Below are positions 1 through 8,361 of a DNA stretch of 64,000 bases, piece by piece (the first letter of the stretch is position 1; each line of letters begins with the position of its first letter). This DNA comes from an uncultured Eubacteriales bacterium. GTDB lineage: Bacteria > Bacillota > Clostridia > Christensenellales > Aristaeellaceae. The position numbers were made by a program, and so were the translations under genes. The notes beneath the pieces were generated by a model. The model searched no databases and was not told where the DNA came from. It was given only the letters and a program-made list of their open reading frames with translations. Location of the stretch: assembly GCA_902765395.1 (NCBI GenBank), contig CACWZP010000006.1:1-64000 (forward strand), read 5' to 3'.

Positions 1-55
1 GTGTTAAGCACGCCGCCAGCGTTCGTCCTGAGCCAGGATCAAACTCTGATGTTTA
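1..55 (-). rRNA. 16S ribosomal RNA, 5' end only
   Basis: The reverse complement contains the universal 16S start, with AGAGTTTGATCCTGGCTCAG at 28-47 followed by the conserved GACGAACGCTGGCGGC stretch. Only the first ~55 bases lie in the window; the rest continues leftward off the edge. The mature 5' end near 55 is placed by analogy with E. coli, where about 8 bases precede AGAGTTTGAT. The orientation means the rRNA operon is transcribed away from malQ-glgP. Confidence 0.97.
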
Positions 56-287
56 ATCCTTACCAATCGGTTCTCCCTCCGGTCCGGCTCGCCAAAGCCA
101 TCCCTTCGTTCTAACCTCTCGGCGTTCTACTCAATGAATTCTGACTGTTCCGAATCGCTTCACCGCTCCTGCCTCCCGGCTCTCTTCGCAGCTCCACGAC
201 CCGTTTCTCTCTCGTCTCTCTGTATCGTTTTCAAGGTTCGCTGTTGTCCGTTCGGGAAGTTGATTTCCTCGGTGACAACGATATAGG
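56..287 (-). other. 16S rRNA leader region
   Basis: This stretch lies between the rRNA promoter and the 16S 5' end and has no credible reading frame. It is pyrimidine-rich on the plus strand (purine-rich in the transcript), as expected of a pre-16S leader carrying processing and antitermination signals. I could not identify specific boxA or boxB elements with certainty. Confidence 0.6.
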
Positions 288-316
288 ATTATACCAACAT
301 TTCTTTATCGTGTCAA
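288..316 (-). promoter_or_regulatory. rRNA operon promoter
   Basis: On the minus strand this reads TTGACA, a 17-nt spacer and TATAAT: both hexamers are perfect sigma-A consensus with optimal spacing. It sits about 230 nt upstream of the 16S start and points toward it. A promoter of this strength fits an rrn operon. Confidence 0.9.
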
Positions 317-395
317 GCGCCGGCAGCAAATCTTAACAACATTTCTGTTTTCAGCCGCATTTGGCCGGTTTACGCGCGTTCATGGCAAAAAAGCC

Positions 396-424
396 TTGTG
401 AAAATACCGGTTTGCATATATAAT
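396..424 (+). promoter_or_regulatory. promoter of malQ-glgP
   Basis: TTGTGA (396-401), 17-nt spacer, TATAAT (419-424), lying 34 nt upstream of the start codon. It is divergent from the rrn promoter. Confidence 0.75.
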
Positions 425-458
425 AGTAAGCGTTAATTCCACACAAGGAGTGATCCCC

Positions 459-3400
459 ATGAGACAGAGCGGCGTATTGCTGCATATCACGTCCCTGCCC
501 TCCCGCGGCGGCATCGGCACGCTGGGGCAGGCGGCCTATGACTTCATCGACTTCGTGAAGGACGCGGGCATGTCGGTGTGGCAGATGCTGCCCATCGGCC
601 CCACCGGCTACGCGGAGTCGCCCTACCAGAGCGCGTCCACCTACGCCGGCAACCCGCTGATGATCGACTTCGACATGCTGGAGGCGGAGGGCATCCTGCC
701 CGCGGGCTGCTATGAGCCCCTGCCCCACCTGGACGACGTTGACTTCGAGGCAGTGAAGGCGCAGAAGTCGAAGCTGCTGCGCCTTGCCTTCGAGGCGTCC
801 TTCGACAGCCTCTCCGACGAGATCGCCGAATTCGAGGCCGCGCACCCCTGGGTGCGGGATTACGGCCTGTTCCGCGCCGTGAAGGCCAGCTTTGGCGAGA
901 TCAGCTGGATGGAGTGGCCCGACCAGGCCATCCGCCTGCGCAAGCCGGATGCCGTGGCCAAGTATGAAAAGAAGCTGGCAGACGAGGTCAATTACTACAT
1001 ATTTGAACAGTACCTGTTCTTTGACCAGTGGGCGCGGCTGCACGACTACGCCCGCGCGCGGGGCATCCAGCTGATGGGCGACATGCCCATCTACGTGGCG
1101 GAGGACTCCGCGGACGTTTGGCTGAACCCGGATATGTTCGAGCTGGACGAGGACTGCAAGCCCATCCGCATCGCGGGCGTGCCGCCGGACTACTTCCAGA
1201 AGGACGGTCAGCGCTGGGGCAACCCGCTGTACGCCTGGAAGAAGCACGCCGAGACCGGCTACAGCTGGTGGATCGGCCGGCTGAGCGCGCTGAGCGAGCT
1301 GTTCGACGTGCTGCGCATCGACCACTTCATCGGCTTTGCCAACTACTACGCCATCCCCGCCACCGAGCCCACCGCCCGCAACGGCAAATATGAGCTGGGG
1401 CCGGGCCGCAGGCTGTTCGCGAAGATCAAAAAGGCCCTGCCGGGGCTGAACATCGTGGCGGAGGACCTGGGCGTGGTCAGCGCGCGGGTGAAGAAGCTGC
1501 TTAACTACTGCGGCTATCCGGGCATGAAGGTAATGCAGTTCGCCTATGACAGTGAAGAGAACCCCGACCTGCCGGAGCACCACGTGGAGAACTGCATCGT
1601 CTACACCGGCACCCACGACAACAACACCACCCAGGGCTGGTGGGACGACGCCAGCGAGGAGACCCGCGCGCGCGCCCGGAAGAAGCTGGGCATGCCCGAG
1701 GATTGCAACGACCTGCTGCCGTACATCATCAGGGCCGCCTTCCTGTCCGTGGGCGACACCGTGATCGTGCCCATGCAGGACTGGCTGGGCCTGGGCAGTG
1801 CGGCCCGCATGAACTTTCCCGGCACCGTGGGCGGCAACTGGCTGTGGCGCATGGCCGAGACGGACTACGCCCCCATCGCCCGCCGCATCCGCCGGCTGAA
1901 CCGGCTGAGCCATCGCGGGCCGATCCGTGCCGCCACCGGGGCGGAGCTGATCGAACGGGCCGAGGCCGCCTGCCTGCGGGACCGTCACGCGAGACTTGCC
2001 GAAGTCGCGCCGGTGCAGCTGCACGACGCCGTGGCCAAGGCCGCCATGCTGGACATCGCGCCCCAGTGGGCCGACGACTACGAGGATCGCCTGAACGGCC
2101 GCCGCGCGGCTTACCTGTCCGCGGAGTACCTGATGGGCCGCCTGGTGTACAACAACCTGTACGCCATGGGCGTGCTGAAGGACGTGCGGGAGCGGCTGGC
2201 GCTGAAGGGCATCGACCTGGCCGACCTGGAGGACATCGAAGATGCCGCGCTGGGCAACGGCGGGCTGGGCCGGCTGGCCGCCTGCTTCCTGGACAGCGCC
2301 GCCACCCACGACATCCCGCTGGAGGGTTACGGCCTGCGCTATAAATACGGCCTGTTCAAGCAGAGCTTTGACGAGAACGGCGCCCAGGTGGAGGACCCGG
2401 ACGACTGGACCCGCTTCGGTGATCCCTGGAGCGTGCGCCGGGACGACCTGGAGCAGTACGTGGCCATGAAGGGGCTGACGGTGCGCGCCGTGCCCTACGA
2501 CATGCCCGTCATCGGCTATCAGAGGAGGAGCATCGGCACGCTGCGCCTGTGGCAGTGCGAGGCCGTGGAGGAGTTCGACTTCGACGCCTTCAACAACCAG
2601 GACTACGCCGCCGCCTGCAGGGGCAAGAACGCCGCCGAGGACATCACCAAGGTGCTGTATCCCAACGACACCCTGAAGGCCGGCAAGCTGATGCGCCTGC
2701 GCCAGCAGTACGTGCTGGTGAGCGCATCGCTGATGGACATGCTGGACGCCTACAGGCGCGTGCACGGCGACGACCTGGCCGGGTTTGCCGCGCTGCACGC
2801 CATCCAGCTGAACGACACCCATCCCACCATGGCCATCCCGGAGCTGATCCGGCTGCTGATGAACGAGGGTATCAGCTTCAACAAGGCCTTCAACATCGCC
2901 CGCAGCACCTTCCGCTACACCAACCACACGGTCATGCGCGAGGCGCTGGAATGCTGGGATTTGAAGCTGATGAACGAGCTGTCGCCGGAGCTGGTGAGGA
3001 TCATCCGCCGCATCCAGACGAAGCTGAACACCGATCTGAAGAAGGCGAAGATTGAGGACACCGCGCCCTACGCCATCATCGACGAGGACAAGCGGGTGCA
3101 CATGGCTAACCTGGCCGTGTACGGCTCGAGCTACACCAACGGCGTGGCCGCCATCCACAGCCAGATCTTGAAGGACGACGTGTTCCGGGAGTGGTACGCC
3201 CTGTATCCCGAGCGCTTCAACAACAAGACCAACGGCATCACCCAACGGCGCTGGCTGGGTCTGTGCAACCCGGAGCTGACGGCGCTTTTGAAGGATACCC
3301 TGGGCGACGACAGGTTCCTGACCGACCTGTTCGAGCTGGAGAACCTGAAGCCGCTGATCGACGACGACCTGGCCGCCAGGTTCATCGAGGTGAAGGAGGA

Positions 3401-4292
3401 GAAGAAGCGCCAGCTCTCCGAGCTGATCCTGGAGCGCGAGGGCATCGAGATCCCGCCCCACTTCGTGTTCGACGTGCAGGTGAAGCGGCTGCACGAGTAC
3501 AAGCGGCAGCTGCTGAACGCCCTGTCCATCCTGGACATCTACTGGGGCCTGAAGGACGGCACGCTCAGGAACTTCCCCGCCACGGCCTTCATCTTCGGCG
3601 CCAAGAGCGCCCCGGGCTATCGCCGGGCCAAGGCGGTCATCCGGTTCATCAACCACATCGCGGCCCTGGTGAACGCGGACATCGAGACCAGCGACCGGCT
3701 GCGCGTGGTGTTCGTGCAGAACTACAACTGCTCCTACGCCGAGCACATCATCCCGGCGGCGGACATCTCCGAGCAGATCTCCCCCGCGGGCACCGAGGCC
3801 AGCGGCACCGGCAACATGAAGCTGATGCTGAACGGCGCAGTGACCCTGGGCACCTACGACGGCGCGAACATCGAGATCGTGGAGCAGGCGGGCGAGGAGA
3901 ACAACTTCGTGTTCGGCGCCACGGTGGAGGAGCTGAACGCCATCAAGGCGGACTACGACCCCCGGGCCATCTACGACGCCAATCCCCGCCTCAAGCGGGT
4001 CATCGACGCCCTGGGCGACGGCACCTTCGAGAGCGCCGACGCGCCCATGGAGGAGGGCGAGCTTGTGGAGCTGAAGAAGGCGCTGCTGGACGGCGCGCAC
4101 TGGCACCAGCCCGACCACTACTTCCTGCTGAAGGACTACGATTCCTACATGGCGGCCAAGCTGAAGGCCATCCGCGCCACGAAGGACAAAACGGCGTTCG
4201 CGAAGATGTGCCTGGAGAACATCGCCGGGGCCGGCAAGTTCTCCAGTGACCGCACCATCGCGGAGTACTGGAACGAGATCTGGAGAAAGTAA
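459..4292 (+). CDS. fused 4-alpha-glucanotransferase / glycogen phosphorylase
   Basis: A 1277-residue cytoplasmic protein joining two enzymes of glycogen/maltodextrin use. Residues 1 to ~488 are a GH77 amylomaltase (MalQ), which transfers glucan chains between maltodextrins. The family's three catalytic acids are present: Asp288 in RIDHFIGF, Glu335 in AEDLGV, Asp387 in GTHDNNT. Residues ~545-1277 are a GT35 phosphorylase (GlgP/MalP), which releases glucose-1-phosphate; Lys1121 in GTGNMKLMLNG is the pyridoxal-phosphate lysine. Both halves are near normal family length and share one uninterrupted frame, so this is a true fusion and not a read-through artefact. The start is ATG 459 because AAGGAG lies 8 nt upstream; an in-frame GTG at 450 overlaps that site. 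It stands alone, with its own promoter and terminator. The likely role is coupled debranching-independent breakdown of maltodextrin. Confidence 0.95.
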   Translation: MRQSGVLLHITSLPSRGGIGTLGQAAYDFIDFVKDAGMSVWQMLPIGPTGYAESPYQSASTYAGNPLMIDFDMLEAEGILPAGCYEPLPHLDDVDFEAVKAQKSKLLRLAFEASFDSLSDEIAEFEAAHPWVRDYGLFRAVKASFGEISWMEWPDQAIRLRKPDAVAKYEKKLADEVNYYIFEQYLFFDQWARLHDYARARGIQLMGDMPIYVAEDSADVWLNPDMFELDEDCKPIRIAGVPPDYFQKDGQRWGNPLYAWKKHAETGYSWWIGRLSALSELFDVLRIDHFIGFANYYAIPATEPTARNGKYELGPGRRLFAKIKKALPGLNIVAEDLGVVSARVKKLLNYCGYPGMKVMQFAYDSEENPDLPEHHVENCIVYTGTHDNNTTQGWWDDASEETRARARKKLGMPEDCNDLLPYIIRAAFLSVGDTVIVPMQDWLGLGSAARMNFPGTVGGNWLWRMAETDYAPIARRIRRLNRLSHRGPIRAATGAELIERAEAACLRDRHARLAEVAPVQLHDAVAKAAMLDIAPQWADDYEDRLNGRRAAYLSAEYLMGRLVYNNLYAMGVLKDVRERLALKGIDLADLEDIEDAALGNGGLGRLAACFLDSAATHDIPLEGYGLRYKYGLFKQSFDENGAQVEDPDDWTRFGDPWSVRRDDLEQYVAMKGLTVRAVPYDMPVIGYQRRSIGTLRLWQCEAVEEFDFDAFNNQDYAAACRGKNAAEDITKVLYPNDTLKAGKLMRLRQQYVLVSASLMDMLDAYRRVHGDDLAGFAALHAIQLNDTHPTMAIPELIRLLMNEGISFNKAFNIARSTFRYTNHTVMREALECWDLKLMNELSPELVRIIRRIQTKLNTDLKKAKIEDTAPYAIIDEDKRVHMANLAVYGSSYTNGVAAIHSQILKDDVFREWYALYPERFNNKTNGITQRRWLGLCNPELTALLKDTLGDDRFLTDLFELENLKPLIDDDLAARFIEVKEEKKRQLSELILEREGIEIPPHFVFDVQVKRLHEYKRQLLNALSILDIYWGLKDGTLRNFPATAFIFGAKSAPGYRRAKAVIRFINHIAALVNADIETSDRLRVVFVQNYNCSYAEHIIPAADISEQISPAGTEASGTGNMKLMLNGAVTLGTYDGANIEIVEQAGEENNFVFGATVEELNAIKADYDPRAIYDANPRLKRVIDALGDGTFESADAPMEEGELVELKKALLDGAHWHQPDHYFLLKDYDSYMAAKLKAIRATKDKTAFAKMCLENIAGAGKFSSDRTIAEYWNEIWRK

Positions 4293-4306
4293 GAAGTCCT
4301 CAACAC

Positions 4307-4340
4307 AACCGGGACGGCGAAATGCGCCGTCCCGGTTTTC
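4307..4340 (+). terminator. terminator of malQ-glgP
   Basis: A perfect 13-bp stem (4307-4319 with 4325-4337) with a 5-nt loop, followed by a short T-rich run. It starts 14 nt after the stop codon. Confidence 0.85.
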
Positions 4341-4342
4341 GT

Positions 4343-4370
4343 CCCTGTTGCCTGTTCCCTATTCCCTCAT
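4343..4370. repeat. heptameric tandem repeat, CCCTGTT type
   Basis: Four consecutive 7-nt units: CCCTGTT, GCCTGTT, CCCTATT, CCCTCAT. The minus-strand methyltransferase gene ends inside the array; its TAG stop is read from the third unit. Related tracts occur near 45850, 49790 and 57615. Confidence 0.8.
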
Positions 4371-5123
4371 CAGCTCATACATCATGATCCCCGCGGCCAC
4401 GGCAGCGTTCAGCGACTCCGCCCCGCCGCGCATGGGCAGCTTAACCAGGGCATCGGCGGCGGCACGGGTGGCGTCGGAGATGCCCCGGGCCTCGTTGCCG
4501 ATGACCAGCACGAAGCGCTCGCCGGGATCGGGCCGGGCGTAGAAGTCCCCGCCGTGCAGGTCGCTGGCCAGCACCGTCCAGCCCCGCGCCTTCAGCTCGA
4601 GGAGCGCGGCAGGCAGGTCCTCCGCCAGCATGAAGGGCACCCGGAAGCCGGAGCCCATGGCCGCGCGCTGCACCTTGGGCGACATCGCGTCCGCGCAGCC
4701 GCCGCCGAAGAGTATGCCGGTCAGGCCCGCGGCGTCAGCGGTGCGCCAGATGGTGCCCAGGTTCCCGGGGTCCTGCACGCCGTCCAGCGCCACGATGCGC
4801 GCCGGGGCGGCGTCCAGCGGCAGGGGTTCGGGCAGGTCGAAGGCGGCGCAGATGCCCTGGGGCGTCCTGGTCTCGCAGACGGTCTCCAGCAGGCTCCGCG
4901 GCACGATGGATGCCCGCGCGCCGCGGCCCTCGAATTCCTCCGCCAGGGCCGCGTCGGCTTCGTCCGCCAGCAGCTCGTGGATCTTCAGTCCGCACTTCAG
5001 CGCCTCGCGCAGCATGACCTCGCCCTCCACCAGGAAGCGGCCCGCCGCCTCCCTCCCCTTGCGGGTGGAGAGGGCCTTCAGGGCGCGGATCGTCGGGTTC
5101 TTCGCGCTGGTGATCTTGTCCAT
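4359..5123 (-). CDS. TrmH/SpoU-family RNA 2'-O-methyltransferase
   Basis: A 254-residue SPOUT methyltransferase that would methylate a ribose 2'-OH in rRNA or tRNA using S-adenosylmethionine. The N-terminal ~90 residues match the substrate-binding domain of RlmB/YsgA-like proteins (KNPTIRALKAL, then FLVEGEVMLREAL). The three SpoU motifs follow in order: DGVQDPGNLGTIWRTADAAG, VIGNEARGIS and LNAAVAAGIMMYEL near the C-terminus, which together form the trefoil-knot SAM site. GGAGG lies 5 nt before ATG 5123. The stop codon is supplied by the heptamer repeat at 4343-4370. Which nucleotide is modified cannot be read from the sequence. In many Firmicutes this gene sits next to pheST, which is not the case here. 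Confidence 0.9.
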   Translation of the reverse strand: MDKITSAKNPTIRALKALSTRKGREAAGRFLVEGEVMLREALKCGLKIHELLADEADAALAEEFEGRGARASIVPRSLLETVCETRTPQGICAAFDLPEPLPLDAAPARIVALDGVQDPGNLGTIWRTADAAGLTGILFGGGCADAMSPKVQRAAMGSGFRVPFMLAEDLPAALLELKARGWTVLASDLHGGDFYARPDPGERFVLVIGNEARGISDATRAAADALVKLPMRGGAESLNAAVAAGIMMYELMRE

Positions 5124-5141
5124 GGTGACCTCCAGGTTATA

Positions 5142-5330
5142 CAGAGTTCAGAGTTCAGAGTTTAGATTGATTGGTGCGAGCCGGGGTATGACCTGAATAA
5201 CATTCCCGTTCTGAGCGCCCCACCGCCTGCTGCGCAGGCGCCTCCCTTTTGCGATGGGAGGCTTCTGGCGAACTCGCAATCAAGCTCCACTCTGACCGTT
5301 CAACTCTACACTCTTCACTCTTCACTCTCT
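5142..5330. repeat. palindromic element with heptamer arms
   Basis: The left arm has three CAGAGTT units (5142-5162). The right arm carries the opposite-strand version: CAACTCT, ACACTCT, TCACTCT, TCACTCT (5301-5328). Between them lie two smaller hairpins, one of the GCCTCCC/GGGAGGC type (about 5230-5262). The end of the right arm supplies the stop codon of comF. No open frame of note lies inside. It resembles a small non-coding mobile or repetitive element (inference). Confidence 0.65.
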
Positions 5331-5994
5331 ATTTGTCCTCGCTCGCCACGGCGAAGCACAGCAGGTAGACCGCCTCGGCCCCGGCGTCCAGCAGCGCCTT
5401 CGCGCAGGCATTGGCTGTGGCCCCGGTGGTGCACACATCGTCCACCAGGATCACCCGCCGCCCGCGCACGTCCTCGACGGCCTTGAACGCGTCGTCCATG
5501 TTCCGGCGGCGCTTTGACGCGGAAAGCCGCGCCTGCTGGCGGGTGTTGCGCACGCGCTCCAGGGCCTCAAGCGTCGGGAGCGCCAGGAGCGTCCCCGCCT
5601 CCCTGGCCAGCAGCGCCGCGTGGTTGAAGCCCCTCTGCCTGAGGCGCTTTCTGTGCATTGGCACGGGCACCAGGCAGTCCGCACCGGTGGGCTGGATGCC
5701 ATCGAAGGCGCTGGCCATGGCCCTGCCCATCATCGGGGCCAGCCGCGTGACGCCCCGGTATTTCAGGCTGCGCACCAGGCCGCCCGCGGGTCCGCCGTAA
5801 TGATAGCCGTAGGCCGCGCCCAGGAACATCCCGCCCGGCGGCGGCTGTCCCGGCCCGGCCCAGCGCCTGGCCAGCTGCTGGCGGCAGTCCTCGCACAGCC
5901 AGTCCCTCTCAAAGCCCGCCTGGCTGCCGCAGCCCATGCATTGGGCACGCCGGGGATAGATCAGCCCCAGCAGGGCGTCGAACAAGCGGTTCAT
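5329..5994 (-). CDS. comF: ComF-family phosphoribosyltransferase-like protein
   Basis: 221 residues. The N-terminus has a zinc-binding pair, CMGCG near residue 19 and CEDC near 34, followed by a type I phosphoribosyltransferase fold with the PRPP loop VILVDDVCTTGAT near residue 180. This is the standard ComF/GntX layout. ComF proteins are cytoplasmic and, in naturally transformable bacteria, assist uptake or processing of single-stranded DNA; their biochemical activity is unsettled. The start ATG overlaps the recD2 stop (5991-5994), so the two are translationally coupled. DprA and ComM elsewhere in the window are further competence-associated factors, but no comEC or pilus genes are visible. 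Confidence 0.9.
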   Translation of the reverse strand: MNRLFDALLGLIYPRRAQCMGCGSQAGFERDWLCEDCRQQLARRWAGPGQPPPGGMFLGAAYGYHYGGPAGGLVRSLKYRGVTRLAPMMGRAMASAFDGIQPTGADCLVPVPMHRKRLRQRGFNHAALLAREAGTLLALPTLEALERVRNTRQQARLSASKRRRNMDDAFKAVEDVRGRRVILVDDVCTTGATANACAKALLDAGAEAVYLLCFAVASEDK

Positions 5995-8186
5995 CCCTCC
6001 GCCCTCAGCCGCGCGTCCAGGGCGCTGTAGCGCAGGGTGACGTGGTCGTTGTCCACCATCGAGCGCACGCAGGCCTCCCGGCCCACGATCACCACCAGCC
6101 GCTTGGCCCGGGTGATGGCGGTATACAGCAGGTTCCGGGTCATCAGCATCGGCGGCCCGCTCAAAAGCGGCAGCACCACGGCGTCGAACTCGCTGCCCTG
6201 GCTCTTGTGCACGGTCATGCAGTAGGCCAGCTCCAGGTCGTCCAGCAGCGACTCGTCATACTCCGCCACGCGCCCGTCGTCGAACTCCACCACCAGGCCC
6301 CGCGCCTTGCGATCCACGGCGAGGATATAGCCGATGTCGCCGTTGAACACGCCGTCGCCGTCCTCGTCGCCCTTTTGCCAGGTGAGGTCGTAGTTGTTGC
6401 GCACCTGCATCACCTTGTCGCCCCGGCGGAAGATCACGCCGCCGTGGTTCAGCTCCGGCTTCTTGTCCCCGGGCGGGTTCAGCGCGGCCTGCAGCTGCGC
6501 GTTCAGGGCATAGACGCCCACGTCGCCCCGCTTCATGGGGGTCATCACCTGGATGTCCCGCAGGCTGTCCAGGTTCATGTACTTCGGCAGCCGCGCCTTC
6601 ACCAGCGCCACCACCGACTCCGCCACCTCCGCCGGCGCGCCCTTGCGCTCCAGGAAGAAGTCGGTGTCCCGGGCGCGGATCTCGGGATACTCGCCCCGGT
6701 TGACCCGGTGGGCGTTCATGACGATCTGGCTCTGGCCCGCCTGGCGGAAGATCTCCGTCAGCCGCACCACGCGCACCGTCCCCGAGGCGATCAAATCCTT
6801 CAGCACGTTGCCCGCGCCCACGCTGGGCAGCTGGTCCGCGTCGCCCACCAGCAAAAGCCTCGTGCCCGGCCGCAGCGCGCACAGCAGGGCGCGCATCAGG
6901 AAGATGTCCACCATACTCATCTCGTCCACGATCACCACGTCTGCCTCCAGCGGGTTGTCCGCGTCCCGGGCAAAGCCCTGCTGCTCGCCGCTGTACTCCA
7001 GCAGCCGGTGGATCGTCCGTGCGGAGCAGCCGGTGGCCTCGCTCATGCGCTTGGCGGCGCGGCCCGTGGGCGCGCACAGCTCCACCTTCCCCACCCGCCG
7101 CAGCAGCCGGATGATCACGTTGATCGAGGTGGTCTTGCCGGTGCCGGGGCCGCCGGTGATCACGCAGACGCCTTCTGTCATGGCAGCCAGCGCGGCCTGG
7201 CGCTGCTCTTCGCACAGGCTCACGCCCAGCTCCGCCTCCTGCCCCTCGATCAGCCGCAGGGCCTCGCCGTCCTTCAGCTTCAGCGGCCGCACGCTCCTGC
7301 GCAGCCGGGCCATCAGCCAGGCGGTCTCGGCCTCGGCGCGATGCATCCGGGGCAGGTACACGGCGGTGGTGTCGCCGATGGCCTCCGCGACCAGCTCGCC
7401 CTGCAGCACCAGCCCCCGCATGACGCCGTCCACCAGCTCCCCGTCGGCGTTCAGCACCCGGGCGGCCTGGTCGACGAGCGTCTCCCGGGGCAGGTACACG
7501 TGACCCGCGCCGTTCGCGGCCTCGGAGAGCACGTACTTCACGCCGCTGCGCAGCCGGAACTCGGAGGCCTCGCCGAAGCCCAAGCTCATGGCGATGCGGT
7601 CGGCGGTCTGGAAGCCCACGCCCTCGATCTCGTCCACCAGGCGATAGGGGTTGCTGCGAAGCACGCTCTCGGTCGTGTCCCCGAAGGCGCGGTAGATCTT
7701 CATGGACAAATTCGGCGTCAGCCCGTAGCCCTGCAGGAAGATGAGGGTGTTGCGCATGCCGTTTTGCTCGGCGAAGGACTCGGCGATCATCGCGGCCCGC
7801 CTGGGGCCGATGCCGTCCACCTCCGTCAGCCGCTCCGGCTCGCTCTCCAGCACGTCCAGCGCCCGCTTGCCGAAGTAATCCACGATCAGCTTCGCCGTGG
7901 CGGGGCCCACGCCCTTGATGAGCCCGGAGGCCAAAAAGCGCTCCACCCCGGACTTGGTCTCAGGCCGGGTGGATTCGTAGGAGGAAACCTTGATCTGCTT
8001 GCCGTAGTCCCTGTGGTCGACCAGCTCGCCATCGAATATGGCGTGCTCGCCGGTGGAAAGGAAGGGCATCACGCCCACGGCGCTGATGCGCTTCTTGTCG
8101 CCGTCCAGCTTCACGGAGGCCACCGTCCAGCCGTTCTGGTCGTTGCGGAACACGATGTCTTCCACGGTGCCCTCGAACTTGGACAT
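5991..8186 (-). CDS. recD2: RecD2-type ATP-dependent DNA helicase
   Basis: A 731-residue superfamily 1B 5'-3' helicase, found without RecBC in Firmicutes and acting in DNA repair and replication-fork upkeep. The N-terminal region (MSKFEGTVEDIVFRND...) is the OB-like domain typical of RecD2/YrrC, followed by helix-hairpin-helix repeats (GVGPATAKLIVDYFG and DGIGPRRAAMIAES). The helicase core has Walker A GGPGTGKTT near residue 346, Walker B VIVDEMSMVD, and the C-terminal motif MTVHKSQGSEFD. Length matches the family. The start at 8186 has GGGAGG upstream in the transcript. It is first in an operon with comF. Confidence 0.95.
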   Translation of the reverse strand: MSKFEGTVEDIVFRNDQNGWTVASVKLDGDKKRISAVGVMPFLSTGEHAIFDGELVDHRDYGKQIKVSSYESTRPETKSGVERFLASGLIKGVGPATAKLIVDYFGKRALDVLESEPERLTEVDGIGPRRAAMIAESFAEQNGMRNTLIFLQGYGLTPNLSMKIYRAFGDTTESVLRSNPYRLVDEIEGVGFQTADRIAMSLGFGEASEFRLRSGVKYVLSEAANGAGHVYLPRETLVDQAARVLNADGELVDGVMRGLVLQGELVAEAIGDTTAVYLPRMHRAEAETAWLMARLRRSVRPLKLKDGEALRLIEGQEAELGVSLCEEQRQAALAAMTEGVCVITGGPGTGKTTSINVIIRLLRRVGKVELCAPTGRAAKRMSEATGCSARTIHRLLEYSGEQQGFARDADNPLEADVVIVDEMSMVDIFLMRALLCALRPGTRLLLVGDADQLPSVGAGNVLKDLIASGTVRVVRLTEIFRQAGQSQIVMNAHRVNRGEYPEIRARDTDFFLERKGAPAEVAESVVALVKARLPKYMNLDSLRDIQVMTPMKRGDVGVYALNAQLQAALNPPGDKKPELNHGGVIFRRGDKVMQVRNNYDLTWQKGDEDGDGVFNGDIGYILAVDRKARGLVVEFDDGRVAEYDESLLDDLELAYCMTVHKSQGSEFDAVVLPLLSGPPMLMTRNLLYTAITRAKRLVVIVGREACVRSMVDNDHVTLRYSALDARLRAEG

Positions 8187-8214
8187 GGACTCAGCCTCCC
8201 TTCCCTATGGTTCA

Positions 8215-8361
8215 AATGAGGAATGAGGAATTCCGGTGGAAATCCTGACGGATTTCTTTTGACTGAGTTGTCACGCATATCGTAGCGCGGTCAAGGTCAA
8301 TCAAACAAATCCGCAAGGATTTGATCCACCATTACCAATTCCTCATTCCTCATTCCTAATT
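8215..8361. repeat. MITE-like palindromic element
   Basis: A 147-bp imperfect inverted repeat. The left arm begins with AATGAGG heptamers, then GGTGGA and AATCCTGACGGATTTC. The right arm is its near-complement: AAATCCGCAAGGATTTG, TCCACC, then ATTCCTC heptamers. Arms are about 45 nt with a ~45-nt centre. It fills the recD2-coaX gap and provides the coaX stop codon and perhaps its last residues (KNNQNN). It has no coding capacity. Confidence 0.75.

Noticed and set aside
450..458. GTG at 450 as start of malQ-glgP
   Set aside because: It overlaps the AAGGAG ribosome site that serves ATG 459 with ideal spacing.
351..4118. Very long open frame antisense to the MalQ-GlgP gene
   Set aside because: Its product is a low-complexity mix rich in His, Val, Gln, Leu and Gly with no family features. 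High G+C leaves few stops on the opposite strand, and the sense frame has complete enzyme motifs. The same holds for long antisense frames opposite recD2, cellobiose phosphorylase, the GT-C enzyme and topA.
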